From: Histoplasma ohiense | Taxonomy: Eukaryota; Ascomycota; Eurotiomycetes; Onygenales; Ajellomycetaceae | DNA: 64,000 nucleotides | NCBI GenBank assembly: GCA_017607445.1 | Contig: JAEVHH010000005.1 | Location: forward strand, 4,221,001-4,285,000 | Direction of reading: 5' to 3' | Shown: piece by piece, positions 23,910 to 37,381 of the stretch | Position numbering within the stretch: position 1 is the stretch's first letter | Layout of the letters: the number at the start of each line of letters is the position of its first letter | The notes under the pieces: generated by a model | Told to the model about the DNA's origin: nothing | Seen by the model: the letters and a program-made list of their open reading frames with translations, nothing else | Database searches by the model: none | Program-made: the position numbers and the translations under genes

Positions 23910-23918
23910 CTAATCACT
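23910..23918 (+). promoter_or_regulatory. B unit 1 candidate self-primer site
   Basis: CTAATCACT lies three bases past the LTR end and is the complement of AGTGATTAG in the LTR, 39 bp downstream of its TATATAA box. In unit 2 the same site reads CTAATCGCT, so the ancestral pair probably contained CG. No TGG-type tRNA primer site is seen. A 9-nt match is short, so this is less certain than in family A. The site also lies in a small inverted repeat, ATCACTC/GAGTGAT. Confidence 0.4.
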
Positions 23919-24011
23919 CTAAACTTTATTTGAGTGATCCATTGTTACGCACACCTACAATAAAGCATGCAACATTAGTTAAAACACACAACATTAGTTA
24001 AAACATGCAAG

Positions 24012-25113
24012 ATGATTTCAACATACACAAGATCTCTTGAAAACCAATCTGAATCTTCTACTGCCTCTGATGATCACAATGTGTGTTTGCAACAGTTGAA
24101 TGATCAAATTCATGAATAAGAGCAGCAATTAGCTATTCTGCATGCACAACAACAGCTCAACAAGTTGAAAGTACAGATTTGTGGAGATACTCTCATCAAG
24201 TCTCAATTAATTCAGAATATCATCACAGAACCACCACAAAATCAATCTGTGAATGATACAGATGATGATAATGAAATATCATCAAGATTGAAGATTAAGA
24301 ACTATTATTGAGAAAAAAATATGTTAGAATTCAAGAACTATAAAGATCACATGTTGACTCTCTTTACACATCATCACTGATATTATCAAAAGGAAGAATA
24401 CAAGATAAATGATGCTAAACTCTACCTTGACACCCACATTAAGCAGAAATGGTTGAATTTTGTATCATCATATGAGAGACATGGAGAAACAACACCATTG
24501 ACTTTTGATGATATGTTATCACATCTAGAAATGCAAATTAACAATCCACAGAACCAGCACTGATTGATGAGTCAAAAGTTTCAAGATACAAAGCAACAAG
24601 AATGACAATCAATACATGATTTCTCTAAATATCTCAAAGACTGAGAATACTACTTACCCTCATATAGCAAAGAACAAAGAATGGATAACTTGTGTAGTAA
24701 GACATTGAAGATATTACACACAGAACTCAATCATCAAAATCAAGAGCCTCAGAACTACAAAGAGTTGCTTCAAACTCTACAGACTCTCAAGGAAAATATG
24801 TCAGAGCAACAGCATGCTATTCACAAAGAAAGACCTGCAATATTCATAGAGAATCAGCATCATTCTGATAAATCTAGCAATCATCAGAACAAGAGAAAAT
24901 GAGAGGAACAAACAGGTTCAACTGAACAAATCAAGAAAGATAAATATAACTGAATGAAGAAGTGTTCTCACTGTCATAAGAAGGGTCATATTGCAAATGA
25001 TTGTTGAATATTACATCTCAAAAAGCACAACCAAGTTCAATAAGCAAAAAACCAGCAATTTCAATTGTAGAAGCAGCTGCTGCATTGGGAATACAAACAA
25101 CTAGACTGTGAGA
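24012..25113 (+). pseudogene. B unit 1 gag
   Basis: The start ATG is within CAAGATGATTTCAAC; unit 2 has the same position. The N-terminal ~80 residues are Gln-rich and form a likely coiled coil (EQQLAILHAQQQLNKLK). A central region with FVSSYE and LSHLEMQINN-like motifs resembles Ty3 capsid. A CCHC knuckle (CSHCHKKGHIANDC) lies at 24963-25004. TGA stops occur at former CGA or TGG codons, for example shortly before EQQ, where unit 2 has CAA. Confidence 0.82.
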
Positions 25114-28100
25114 TAAACAATTATTGATGATGAATACATGGATGCTGACAGAAGCAGAATGGTCGATGGTGTGGATGTTAGTGAATTCTGATGTGGATGT
25201 GAACTTTGTGTCCCACATCTGGGCATCAAAATATTTCTCAAAGGCAGAAGATAAACCAAAAGTAGTGGAAGCAGTTGATAATCATAAAATTAAATCATAT
25301 GAACAACAAAGAGCTGCAATGAAGATTATCAATGACAAACATGTCCTTCAAGAAGGATTCCACCATTTCAAGGAGACTGACATTAGCAGATATGATGTAA
25401 TTTTGAGCATGTCATGATTGAAAGCTGCAAACTCTGATATTGACTGAGTGTGAAGATGCTGAATCTATAGAAAAGTGTTGAATATTAATCATGTGCATCT
25501 GAATACTGCTAAAGAATTCACAATACTAATTGATGATGGCAATATTATATTCACTGTCTTATCATTACAAGCTGTGAGTGCAGCAACTGAGCCAAATATC
25601 TCAGATGATTATAAAGATTATCTTGATGTATTTCAAGAAGACATATCTGATGCAGAACATGCATCTCATGATCATGTCATAGAGCTCAAACCTGGCAAGG
25701 AACTCTCATACCAATCAATATATAATCTATCATCTCAAGAACTCTCTGTCCTCTGAGAATATATCAAAAAGATATTAGAGAAGAATTGAATACATTCATT
25801 CAAGAGCTCAGTCAGCACATCAGTATTATTCACACTCAAGAAAGATGGAACCCTGCATCTTTGCATGGATTATTGAGGATTGAATGAAATAACAGTCAAG
25901 AATCAATACTCACTGCTCTTGATAAGTGAAATACTTGATAGATTAGCAGGTGTCAAAATATATATGCAACTGGACCTTAGAGACACATATTATAGAATTC
26001 ACATACAAGCAGAGGATGAATGGAAAACAGCATTTCAAACACAATATGAACACTTTGAATATCTAGTTTTATCTTTTGAGCTAATCAATGCCTCTGTGAT
26101 CTTTCAATCTTATATCAACAAAGCCCTCAGCAATCTTTTAGATGTATATTGCATGGCTTATCTTGACAATATTGTAATCTATTCAAACATGCTTGATGAA
26201 TATGTCGTCCATGTTAAGAATGTGCTGGAACAGTTAAGGTGATGGAGACTATATGCCAAACTTAGTAAGTGTATATTCCACACAACAGAAATTGGATTTT
26301 TGGGTTTTGTGATTACCATGCAGAGCATTACTGTTGAGAAACACTGTATCAACACAATTCTAGATTGATCAGAACCACAAACTATAAACAAATTGCAAAT
26401 ATTTCTAGAATTCATCAATTTCTATCATTGATTCATATACAAGTTCTTGATAATAACAGCACCTCTGACTGAATTGTTAAAAGATTATGAAATAAAAAGG
26501 GGGAAGAATAACACATCTGTCCAGTTAGACAAAAACTGCAAGCACACAATTTTGCAGTTAAAAGAATGCTTTACAAAAGCATCATTGTTGATCCATTTTG
26601 ATTCACAGTGAAAACTCTATATAGAAACAGATGGATCTGATGTTGCAATCACTGCAGTAATATCACAATTAATGAATGATGATCACTGACACTCAATCAT
26701 GTTTTGGTCTAGAAAGCTCACAGAAACAGAAAGACATTATCAAATATATGATCTAGAAATGTTGCTGATTGTAGAAGCTTTCAGACAATGACATCACTAC
26801 TTATATGATAGCAGACATTCAATAACTGTTTTATCTGATCATGTCAATCTTCAGCATTTCATGACAACAAAGCAGCTAAATGAGCATCAGATTTGCTGAA
26901 TGAAAATACTCTCAGTATTCAATTTTGAAATAGAGCACTGTTCTGAGAAAAATAATCTCACAGATGCATCAAGTTGTCATTCAGATTTTGTAAAACACAC
27001 AGCTCTCTTGACAGAGCTCTCTATTCTGTAAGAGAAACTGTGTAAGAGGATCTTTAAGTCACTAAAGACAAAAGAAAATACAAAGTTAGATCAATATGTC
27101 AAGATGATGTGAAAAGATCTGCAAGCTAATGAAAATTGTTGAGTGAAGAAGTCTATAGTTATCAATGATAATAATCTCTGCAGAATAAAGAATGCATCTG
27201 CAGATGAGAATGAGATCACAGATGTTACAGAGTTAAATCTAGAGATTCTGATGCCACAGATTCTAGCTGTCAAGATATTTGAGTTCAAAACAGTCTATTG
27301 TGAAGAGATAGCTGAATCTATCATTGAACTCTTACTGCAGATTCAGAATAGAGACATCAGTATATCTAAACTTCACAGAAGACTAAAGATGAGTGATACT
27401 AGTGTAGATAATCATTCAATCTGAGTAGTAGATAAAGATGATCTGCTCAGAAAAAATGATAAAGTCTACATATCACAAGACAAGGCTGTAAGACATGAAA
27501 TAATGAAAATGAACCACAATGATTCTCAAGATGGCCATTTTGAACATGACAAAATCATCAAAGTGATTAAACACAAGTACTTGTGGCATGATATAAGTGA
27601 TGAGATTGCAGAATATGTGAGAACTTGTGATGTTTGTCAACATATCAAGATACCACAGCACAAGCTGTATGGGTTGCTACAACCACATTCAGTGCCAGAT
27701 AAGAAATGACATACAATTAGCATGGACTTTATTGAAGGCCTGTCAGATAATAAAAAGGAAAGTCAAATCTATAATGCTATTGTCATATTTGTTGATTTAT
27801 TCATCAAATGAGCTATAATTGTGCTCACATCTTCAGAGCTAGATGCAGAAGAACTTGCAGATATTATTGTATAAAGAGTTGTGAAGAACTTTGACCTATC
27901 TGCAAACATTATTAACAATCAAGATTCATTAATAAATAGCAAGTTTTGATCAACATTGTGTTATCTGCTCCATGTTCAACAAAAATTATCAACAGCATTC
28001 CACCTGCAAACCGATGGCCAGACAGAATGATTGAACCAGGTGATTGAACATTATCTTCACATATATTGCAGCTATCAGCAAGATAATTGGATAGAATGAA

Positions 28101-28780
28101 TTCCTCTGACACAATGAGCATATAACAATGTCTTCCACACATCAATAAAAATGACATCATCTGAAGCAATGATCGGCCAATCAACTGAACTTCATATAGA
28201 TGTGGAACCCCCAAGCACAGATGTGTCAAAATCAGTGATGAAACAAGTGGAATGAATGAAGTAAGCAGAGAACAAAATCTGAGAATGTCTGAAAGCTGTC
28301 AAAGCAGCTGAGAAAAAGTATTACAATCAGCATCATATATCAAAAAGCTTTAAGATAGAAGACTGAATAATGCTGTGTGCAAAAAATATATCCATCTTGT
28401 GATTCTCACTCAAACTAGATCATTGATTTTTGAGTCTCTTTCAAATAATTGATATCCATGATACACAGATGTACAAACTGAAACTCATACTGTAATATAA
28501 AAGAATTCATTCTGTATTTCATGTTTCTCTTCTCAAATCATATCACACACGCGACAGACAAATCCTGCAAGTAGAATTGATAATTATAGATGTGCAAGAG
28601 AAATGAAAAGTTGAAGCTATATTAGACAAGCATCAGTACCACAGTCAAATACAGTATCTTGTCAAATGAAAAGATTGTACAGATGCAGACAATTCTTGAG
28701 AATCTGAGAAAAACTTGATGAATAGTCAGAAGTACTTGAAACAGTTTAATAAAATCTATCAGAAGTCAATTAGTAAATAA
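25114..28780 (+). pseudogene. B unit 1 pol (PR-RT-RH-IN-chromodomain)
   Basis: The protease active site, D-S-G in the family, reads N-S-D at about 25184-25192, followed by V-D-V-N-F-V-S. RT spans about 25600-26400; its catalytic box is Y-L-D-N at about 26158-26169. RNase H (about 26590-26990) has I-E-T-D-G-S, L-E-M-L and S-D-H-V-N-L-Q-H-F. Integrase has an H..H..C-D-V-C-Q zinc region (27560-27650), M-D-F-I-E at about 27722, and a T-D-G-Q-T-E motif at about 28015. The chromodomain at about 28600-28730 has V-E-A-I-L-D...Q-Y-L-V-K. It is inactive because of stops and lost catalytic residues. Confidence 0.87.
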
Positions 28781-28823
28781 AAATGAAGAAGATGATGATA
28801 ACTGCTGAATATACTTATTCCAC

Positions 28824-29965
28824 TCAGAGATTAAAAAACAGATCTGCCTCAGCTTGATCAGTGTCATTTGAGAAATTGTCATCAAGACAAACCTGCTTAT
28901 TATCTCAGATTTTCTCAACTGATGAAGCACAATGTTTCAATGATGACTTGAGAGCTGCAACTGATGATGTAATCACTGAGATCTCATCAATCACTGTTTC
29001 AGTCAGAGTCTCAGAAGAACCATCTCATTGAATCTCTCAGATCTTCACAGCAAAGAATCTAATCACTGCAGTCACAGCATTCTGCAAAACATTAACATTC
29101 AAAATGTCTGCATCAGCAATAATTAGATTCTCAGCAGTGTTGATAATCATCTGAGCTAATTCAACAGCATTCACTGACATCTAATAGAAAGTTAATATTA
29201 TATACTGTAAAAACATTTGTTTTGAATAATAACTTACTGAAATGCAGATGTGCTTTGTCATCAAGCAGTGCTTGCATTTTTTGCATTGATTCTCAGCAGA
29301 CTTGCAATGATGGCAGAGGGATGTTGTCAAATGTTGAATACAATGACAGTAATATGCTGCTGCATTTCTTTCTAACACTTCAATGAAACCATCCACTTCC
29401 TCATCTTTGTCTACATTATTGATCAACTCAAATAACATACCAAGATCTTGACTCAGTGAGAATGACACTGATGTAATAGCAGAATGTGAAAATGCACTTT
29501 CTGAAATGCTGCTATGATCAAATGCCACACTCTGCTGTGACAACAGATCATCAGAGTTTATATAGAATTCTAGAATCTCATCTGCATTCTCATAAATCTG
29601 CACATCAAGTACAAACCTCACAACAGCAGTTTGATATGTGACAAATCTCTCATCCAAAACTTCATCAAAGAGCAGCATTTTGTGAAATTCATTGATCAAA
29701 GATTGATCAGTTTTGTGAAAGCACTCAGACATCTATAATTCATTAGCATTCATAACAATCTCAGTTTAAGAAAACTTACAGCAGCACAACTTCTATTTGA
29801 TATATGACAGACATGACAGTATGTCCATTCATCATTCACAAAGCAAGAATATACTGGGGGGTTCTGCAACCTCTCCAGACAATCCAAGCAAATGCTCTCA
29901 ATGGCAGACAGCATATCACTCTTTATAGACTCTGAACCAGCAATGAAAACAGCTGGTTCTGACAT
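28824..29965 (-). pseudogene. B unit 1 antisense spliced Cys-rich gene
   Basis: This gene runs opposite to gag-pol and fills the space between pol and the 3' LTR. Three exons are predicted: 29965-29780, 29732-29238 and 29180-28824 (62, 165 and 119 codons including the stop). The introns are 47 and 57 nt with GTAAGT donors, TAG acceptors and CTAAT or TTAAC branch-like sites, and both are phase 0. Exon 1 has Cys at residues 26, 29, 41, 50, 53 and 60, like a stretched Zn2Cys6 cluster. Exon 2 ends in a second cluster, C-x2-C-x6-C-x2-C-x2-C-x6-C. Exon 3 has TGA codons likely from CGA. The function is unknown; a DNA- or RNA-binding or regulatory role is only a guess. The ATGs at the starts of exons 2 and 3 leave open separate, unspliced ORFs. 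Confidence 0.65.
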
Positions 29966-30508
29966 TCTATCATAACTTTAATTAGTACCAAGGCCTTATT
30001 CAAAGAAGAAGGAAAAGCAAAAGCAATAAGAAAGAAAAACAGATGTTGAAGATTGAAATCAATATTGCAATGTTGATCAAAGAGATTGCAACAACACAAA
30101 ACTCAATCCAAAATGAAAAACACAATCATGCAATCAAAACTTTGAATTTTGCAATAAAAATCACATAGAAAGATACAGTGTACTTTGTTTGATAAATTGA
30201 TGTATTCTTTTTAAATAAAAAATTGTTGATGGTGATGGTGGTGATGATTTTGTTAGGGTACAACTTTTTGGTGTAAAAGTCAAAGAAAAGGGGTTCAGAA
30301 GTTGTGTCTAAATTGTGATTGAACTGCATTGACATCAGAGATGAAAAAACATTCTTCTGAAACAGCAACACTTTGAAATTAATCTCAACAATTAATCCAG
30401 CTCAATTCTGTGAACTCTATACAATATTAACCACACAGCACATGTTATGAACTTCACACATTGCAGTAAGAAGCCCTGAGAACCAGATCTTTGAAGAAGA
30501 GAGATAAT
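29966..30508. other. B unit 1 region between antisense gene and LTR 2
   Basis: This AT-rich stretch would be the upstream region of the antisense gene and contains the polypurine tract of the element (GAAGAAGAGAGATAAT, ending at 30508). An 81-codon minus frame at 30371-30126 is preserved in both units. It has low-complexity, Ile/Asn/Phe-rich composition and no recognisable motif, so I treat it as non-coding leader. Confidence 0.5.
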
Positions 30509-30779
30509 TGTAATAAGCACAACAGAGATATCTATATTAGGAAATAGCTATGTGGTGATAGAAGAACACAGAACACATCAGAATTAATGAAGAGAGACAT
30601 AGCACACAGCACCATAGACAGTCATAGCATGTAGTAGTTGTCTATATAATGCTCACTGATATCTGTAGATATTAGAAGATCAGTGATTAGCTTTGAATAA
30701 TAGAGATTGCTACCTTCTTAACATTCTACATGCATACTTCACACTACTTTCATAATTATACCTACAACCATCTCTTACA
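30509..30779 (+). repeat. B LTR 2 (shared middle LTR)
   Basis: This is the 3' LTR of unit 1 and the 5' LTR of unit 2 at once. It has the same 271-bp length and a TATATAA box at 30643-30649. It has lost nearly all CpGs that LTR 1 retains: GGCGCAACGG has become AGCACAACAG, and GTAGCGTATGG has become ATAGCATGTAG. Confidence 0.93.
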
Positions 30780-30884
30780 ATTCTAATCGCTCTAAACTTT
30801 ATTTGAGTGATCCATTGTTACACACACCTACAATAAAGCATGCAACATTAGTTAAAACACACAACATTAGTTAAAACATGCAAG

Positions 30885-31986
30885 ATGGTTTCAACACACA
30901 CAAGATCTCTTGAAAATCAATCTGAATCTTCTACTGCCTCTGATGATCACAATGTGTGTTTGCAACAGTTGAATGATCAAATTCATGAACAAGAGCAGCA
31001 ATTAGCTATTCTGCATGCACAACAGCAGCTCAACAAGTTGAAAGTGCAGATTTGTGGAGATACTCTCATCAAGTCTCAATTAACCCAGAATATCACCACA
31101 GAATCACCGCAAAATCAATCTGCAAATGATACAGATGATGATAATGAAACACCATCAAGGTTGAAGATTAAGAACTATTATTGAGGAAAAAATATGTTAG
31201 AATTCAAGGACTATAAAGATCACATATTGACTCTCTTTACACATCATCACTGATATTATCAAAAGAAAGAACACAAGATAAATGATGCTAAACTCTACCT
31301 TGACACTCACATTAAGCAGAAATGGTTGAATTTTGTATCATCATATGAGAGACATGGAGGAGCAACATCATTGACTTTTGATGATATGTTATCACATCTA
31401 GAAATGCAAATTAACAATCCACAGAATCAGCACTGATTGATGAGTCAAAAGTTTCAAGATACAAAGCAACAAAAATGACAATCAATACATGATTTCTCTA
31501 AATATCTCAAAGACTGAGAATACTACTTACCCTCATATAGCAAAGAACAAAGAATGGATAACTTGTGTAGTAAGACATTGAAGATATTACACACAGAACT
31601 CAATCATCAAAATCAAAAGTCTCAGAACTACAAAGAGTTGCTTCAAACTCTACAGACTCTCAAGGAAAATATATCAGAGCAACAGCATGCTATTCACAAA
31701 GAAAGATCTGCAATATTCATAGAGAATCAGCATCATTCTGATAAATCTAGCAATCATCAGAACAAGAGAAAATGAGAGGAACAAACAGATTCAACTGAAT
31801 AAATCAAAAAAGATAAATATAACTGAATGAAGAAGTGTTCTCACTGTCATAAGAAGGATCATATTGCAAATGATTGTTGAATGTTACATCTCAAAAAGCA
31901 CAATCAAGTTCAACAAGCAAAAAACCAGCAATCTCAATTGTAGAAGCAGCTGCTGCATTGGGAATACAAACAACTAGACTGTAAGA
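30885..31986 (+). pseudogene. B unit 2 gag
   Basis: This is the second copy of the B gag, shifted by exactly 6873 bp from unit 1. Its first 99 codons are open (30885-31184), longer than in unit 1, because the codon that is a stop in unit 1 is CAA here. The CCHC knuckle is at about 31836-31877, with G-to-D at its glycine (KKDHIANDC). Later TGA and TAA codons break the frame. Confidence 0.82.
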
Positions 31987-34900
31987 TAAACAATTATTGG
32001 TGATGAATACATAGATGCTGACAGAAGCAGAATGGTTGATGATGTGGATGCTAGTGGATTCTGATGTGGATGTGAACTTTGTGTCCCACATCTGAGCATC
32101 AAAATATTTCTCAAAGGCAGAAGATAAACCAAAAGTAGTGAAAGCAGTTGATAATCATAAGATTAAATCATATGAACAACAAAGAGCTGCAATGAAGATT
32201 ATCAATGACAAACATATTCTTCAAGAAGAATTCCACCATTTCAAGAAGATCAATATTAGCAGATATGATGTAATTTTGAGTATGTCATGATTGAAAGCTG
32301 CAAACTCTGATATTGACTGGGTGTGAAGATGCTGAATCTATAGAAAAGTGTTGAATATTAATCATGTGCATCTGAATACTGCTAAAGAATTCACAATACT
32401 AATTGATGATGGCAATATTATATTCACTGCCTTATCATTACAAGCTGTGAGTGCAGCAACTGAGCCAAATATCTCAGATGATTATAAAGATTATCTTGAT
32501 GTATTTCAAGAAGACATATCTGATGCAGAACATGCATCTTATAATCATGTTATAGAGCTTAAATCTGACAAGAAACTCTCATATCAATCAATATATAATC
32601 TATCACCTCAAGAACTCTCTGTCCTCTGAGAATATATCAAAAAGATATTAGAGAAGAATTGGATACATCCATCCAAGAGCTCAGCCAGCACATCAGTATT
32701 ATTCACACTCAAGAAAGATGAAACTCTGCATCTTTGTGTGGATTATTGAGGATTGAATGAAATAACAGTCAAGAATCAATACTCACTGCTCTTGATAAGT
32801 GAAATACTTGATAGATTAGCAGGTGTCAAAATATATATGCAACTGAATCTTAGAGACACATATCATAGAATTCACATACAAACAGAGGATGAATGAAAAA
32901 CAGCATTTCAAACACAATATGAATACTTTGAATATCTAGTCTTATCTTTTGAGCTAATCAATGCTTCTGTGATCTTTCAATCTTATATCAACAAAGCCCT
33001 CAGCAATCTTTTAGATGTATATTGCATGGCTTATCTTGACAATATTGTAATCTATTCAAACATGCTTGATGAACATGTCGTCCATGTTAAGAATGTGCTG
33101 GAATGGTTAAGGCGATGGAGACTATATGTCAAACTTAGTAAGTGTACATTTCACACAACAGAAATTGGATTTTTGAGTTTTGTGATTATCATGCAGAGCA
33201 TTACTGTTGAGAAACACTGTATCAACACAATTCTAGATTGATCAGAACCACAAACTATAAACAAATTGCAAATATTTTTAGAATTCATCAATTTCTATCA
33301 TTGATTTATATACAAGTTCTTGATAATAACAGCATCTCTGACTGAATTGTTAAAAGATTATGAAACAAAAAGAGGGAAGAATAACACATCTGTTCAGTTA
33401 GACAAAAACTGCAAGTACACAATTTTGCAGTTAAAAGAATGCTTTACAAAAGCACCATTGTTGATTCACTTTGATCCACAGTGAAAACTCCATATAGAAA
33501 CAGATGGATCTGATGTTGCAATCATCACAGTAATATCACAATTAATGAATGATGATCACTGACATCCAATCATGTTTTGATCTAGAAAGCTCACAGAAAC
33601 AGAAAGACATTATCAAATATATGATCTAAAAATATTACTGATTGTAGAAGCTTTCAGGCAATGACATCACTACTTATATAATAGCAGGCATTCAATAACT
33701 GTTTTATCTGACCATGTCAATCTTCAGCATTTCATGACAACAAAGCAGCTAAATGAGCATCAGATTTGCTGAATGAAAATACTCTCAGTATTCAATTTTG
33801 AAATAGAGCACTGTTCTGAGAAAAATAATCTCACAGATGCATCAAGTTGTCATTCAGATTTTGTAAAACACACAGCTCTCTTGACAGAGCTCTCTATTCT
33901 GTAAGAGAAGCTGTGTAAGAGAATCTTTAAGTCACTAAAGACAAAAAAAAACACAAAATTAGATCAATGTGTCAAGATGATGTGAAAAGATCTACAAGCT
34001 AATGAAAATTGTTGAGTGAAGAAGTCTATAGTCATCAATGACAACAATCTCTGCAGAATAAAGAATGCATCTGCAGATGAGAATGAGATCACAGATATTA
34101 CAGAGTTAAATCTAGAGATTCTGATGCCACAGATTCTAGCTGTCAAGATATTTGAGTTCAAGACAGTCTATTATGAAGAGATAGCTGAATCTATCATTGA
34201 ACTCTTACTGCAGATTCAGAATAGAGACATCAGCATATCTGAACTTCACAGAAGACTAGAGATGAGTGATACTAGTGTAGATAATCATTCAATCTGAGCA
34301 GTAGATAAAGATAGCCTGCTCAGAAAAGATGATAAAGTCTACATATCACAAGACAAGACTGTAAAACATGAAATAATGAAAATGAACCACAATGATCCCC
34401 AAGATGACTATTTTGAACATGACAAAATCATCAAAGTGATCAAACACAAGTACTTGTGGCATGATATGAGTGATGAGATTGCAGAATATGTGAGAACTTA
34501 TGATGTTTGTCAACATATCAAGATACCACAGCACAAGCTGTATGGGTTGCTACAATCACATTCAGTGTCAGATAAGAAATGGCATACAATTAGCATGGAC
34601 TTTATTGAAGGCCTGCCAGATAATAAAAAGAGAAGTCAAACCTATAATACTATTGTCATATTTGTTGATTTATTCATCAAATGAGTCATAATTGTGCCCA
34701 CATCTTCAGAGCTAGATGCAGAAGAACTTGCAGACATTATTGTATGAAGAGTTGTGAAGAACTTTGATCTATCTGTGAACATTATTAGCAATCAAGATTC
34801 ATTAATAAATAGCAAGTTTTGATCAACATTGTATTATCTGCTTTATGTTTGACAAAAATTATCAACAGCATTCCACCCGCAAACCGACAGCCAGACAGAA

Positions 34901-35653
34901 TGATTGAACCAGATGATTGAACATTATCTTCACACATATTGCAGCTATCAGCAAGATAATTGGATAGAATGGATTCCTCTGACACAATGGGCATATAACA
35001 ATGCCTTCCACACATCAATAAAAATGATATCATCTGAAGCAATGATCAGCCAACCAACTGAACTTCACATAGATGTGGAACCCCCAAGCACAGATGTGTC
35101 AAAATCAGTGATGGAACAAGTGAAATAAATGAAGCAAGCAGAGAACAAGATCTGAGAATGTCTGAAAGCTGCCAAAACAGCTGAGAAAAAGTATTACAAT
35201 CAGCATCATATATCAAAAAGCTTTAAGATAGAAGACTGGATAATGCTGTGTGCAAAAAATATATCCATCTTGTGATTCTCATTCAAACTAGATCATTGAT
35301 TTTTGAGTCTCTTTCAAATAATTGATATCTATGATACACAGATGTACAAACTGAAACTCATGCTGTAATATAAAGAAATTCATTCTGTATTCCATGTTTC
35401 TCTTCTTGAACCATATCACACACACAACAGACAAATCCTGCAAGCAGAACTGATAATTATAGATATGCAAGAGAAATGAAAAGTTGAAGCTATATTAAAC
35501 AAGCATCAGTACCACAGTCAAACACAGTATCTTGTCAAATGAAAAGATTGTACAGATGCAGACAATTCTTGGAAATCTGAGGAAAACTTGATAAACAGTC
35601 AGAAGTACTTGAAACAGTTTAATAAAATCTATCAGAAGTCAATTAATAAACAA
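31987..35653 (+). pseudogene. B unit 2 pol (PR-RT-RH-IN-chromodomain)
   Basis: The domains are collinear with unit 1. The protease reads V-D-S-D-V-D-V-N-F at about 32050, so it keeps the aspartate that unit 1 lost but not the glycine. RT has Y-L-D-N at about 33031-33042. The integrase zinc region and core are open over 34376-34684 (W-H-T-I-S-M-D-F-I-E, with TGG where unit 1 has TGA). The chromodomain lies at about 35470-35600. The stop that ends pol in unit 1 (TAA, 28778-28780) is CAA here, so the frame would read on for two codons to TGA. Confidence 0.87.
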
Positions 35654-35696
35654 AAATGAAGAAGATGATGATAACTGCTGAATATACTTATTCCAT

Positions 35697-36838
35697 TCAG
35701 AGATTAAAAAACAGATCTGTCTCAGCTTGATCAGTGTTATTTGAGAAATTGTCATCAAAGCAAATCTGCTTATTATCTCAGATTTTCTCAACTGATGAAG
35801 CACAATGTTTCAATGATGACTTGAGAGCTGCAACTGATGATGTAACCACTGAGATCTCATCAATCACTGTTTCAGTCAGAGTCTCAGAAGAATCATCTTA
35901 TTGAATCTCTCAGATCTTCACAGCAAAGAATCTAATCACTGCAGTCACAGTATTCTGCAAAACATTAACATTCAAAATGTCTGCATCAGCAATAATTAGA
36001 TTCTCAGCAGTGTTGATAATCATCTGAGCTAATTCAACAGCATTCACTGACATCTAATAGAAAGTTAATATTATATACTGTAAAAACATTTGTTTTGAAT
36101 AATAACTTACTGAAATGCAGATGTGCTTTGTCATCAAGCAGTACTTGCATTTTTTGCATTGATTCTCAGCAGACTTGCAATGATGGCAGGGGGATGTTGT
36201 CAAATGTTGAATACAATGACAGCAATATACTGCTGCATTTCTTTCTAACACTTCAATGGAACCATCCACTTCCTCATCTTTGTCTACATTATCAATCAAC
36301 TCAAATAACATACCAAGATCTTGGCTCAGTGAGAATGACACTGATGTAATAGCAGGATGTGAAAATGCACTTTCTGAAATGCTGCTATGATCAAATGCCA
36401 CACTCTGCTGTGATAACAAATCATCAGAGTTCATATAGAATTCTAGAATCTCATCTGTATTCTCATAGATCTGCACATCAAGTACAAACCTCACAACAGC
36501 AGTTTGATATATGACAAATCTCTCATTCAGAACTTCATCAAAGAGTAGTATTTTGTGAAATTCATTGATCAAAGATTGATCAGTTTTGTGAAAGCACTCA
36601 GACATCTATAATCCATTAGCATTCATAACAATCTCAGTTTAAGAAAACTTACAGCAGCACAACTTCTATTTGATATATGACAGGCATGACAGTATATCCA
36701 TTCATCATTCACAAAGTAAGAATATACTGAGGGGTTCTGCAACCTCTCCAGACAACCCAAGCAAATGCTCTCAATGACAGACAGCATATCACTCTTCATA
36801 GACTTTGAATCAGCAATGAAAACAGCTGATTCTGACAT
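35697..36838 (-). pseudogene. B unit 2 antisense spliced Cys-rich gene
   Basis: This is the same antisense gene in the second unit: exons 36838-36653, 36605-36111 and 36053-35697, with identical exon and intron lengths. The splice sites are preserved. Differences from unit 1 are scattered transitions (G10D, I14M, A21V and D28G in exon 1), and all Cys of the first cluster are kept except C41, where Cys becomes Tyr. The second cluster keeps its spacing (C-x2-C-x6-C-x2-C-x2-C-x6-C). Exon 3 has several TGA or TAA codons. Confidence 0.65.
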
Positions 36839-37381
36839 TCTATCATAACTTTAATTAGTATCAAGGCCTTATTCAAAGAAGAAGGAAAAGCAAAAGCAAC
36901 AAGAAAGAAAAACAGATGTTGAAGATTGAAATCAATATTGCAATGTTGATCAAAGAGATTGCAACAACACAAAACTCAACCCAAAATGGAAAACACAATC
37001 ATACAATCAAAACTTTGAATTTTGCAATAAAAATCACATAGAAAGATACAGTGTACTTTGTTTGATAAATTGATGTATTCTTTTTAAATAAAAAATTGTT
37101 GGTGGTGATGGTGGTGATGATTTTGTTAGGGTACAACTTTTTGATGTAAAAGTCAAAGAAAAGAGGTTCAGAAGTTGTGCCTAAATTGTGATTGAACTGC
37201 ATTGATATCAAAGATGAAAAAACATTCTTCTGAAACAGCAACACTTTGAAATTAATCTCAACAATTAATCCAGCCCAATCCTGTGAACTCTATACAATAT
37301 TAACCACACAGCACATATTACGAACTTCACACATTGCAGTAAAAAGCCCTGGGGACCAGGCCTTTGAAGAAGAGAGATAAT
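36839..37381. other. B unit 2 region between antisense gene and LTR 3
   Basis: This is the counterpart of 29966-30508, with the same polypurine tract ending at 37381 and the same low-complexity 81-codon minus frame at 37244-36999. I see no supported gene in it. Confidence 0.5.

Noticed and set aside
30126..30371. An 81-codon minus frame kept in both B units as a separate gene.
   Set aside because: It is low-complexity, has no motif, and its preservation is expected from the recent tandem duplication. It fits the upstream region of the antisense gene.
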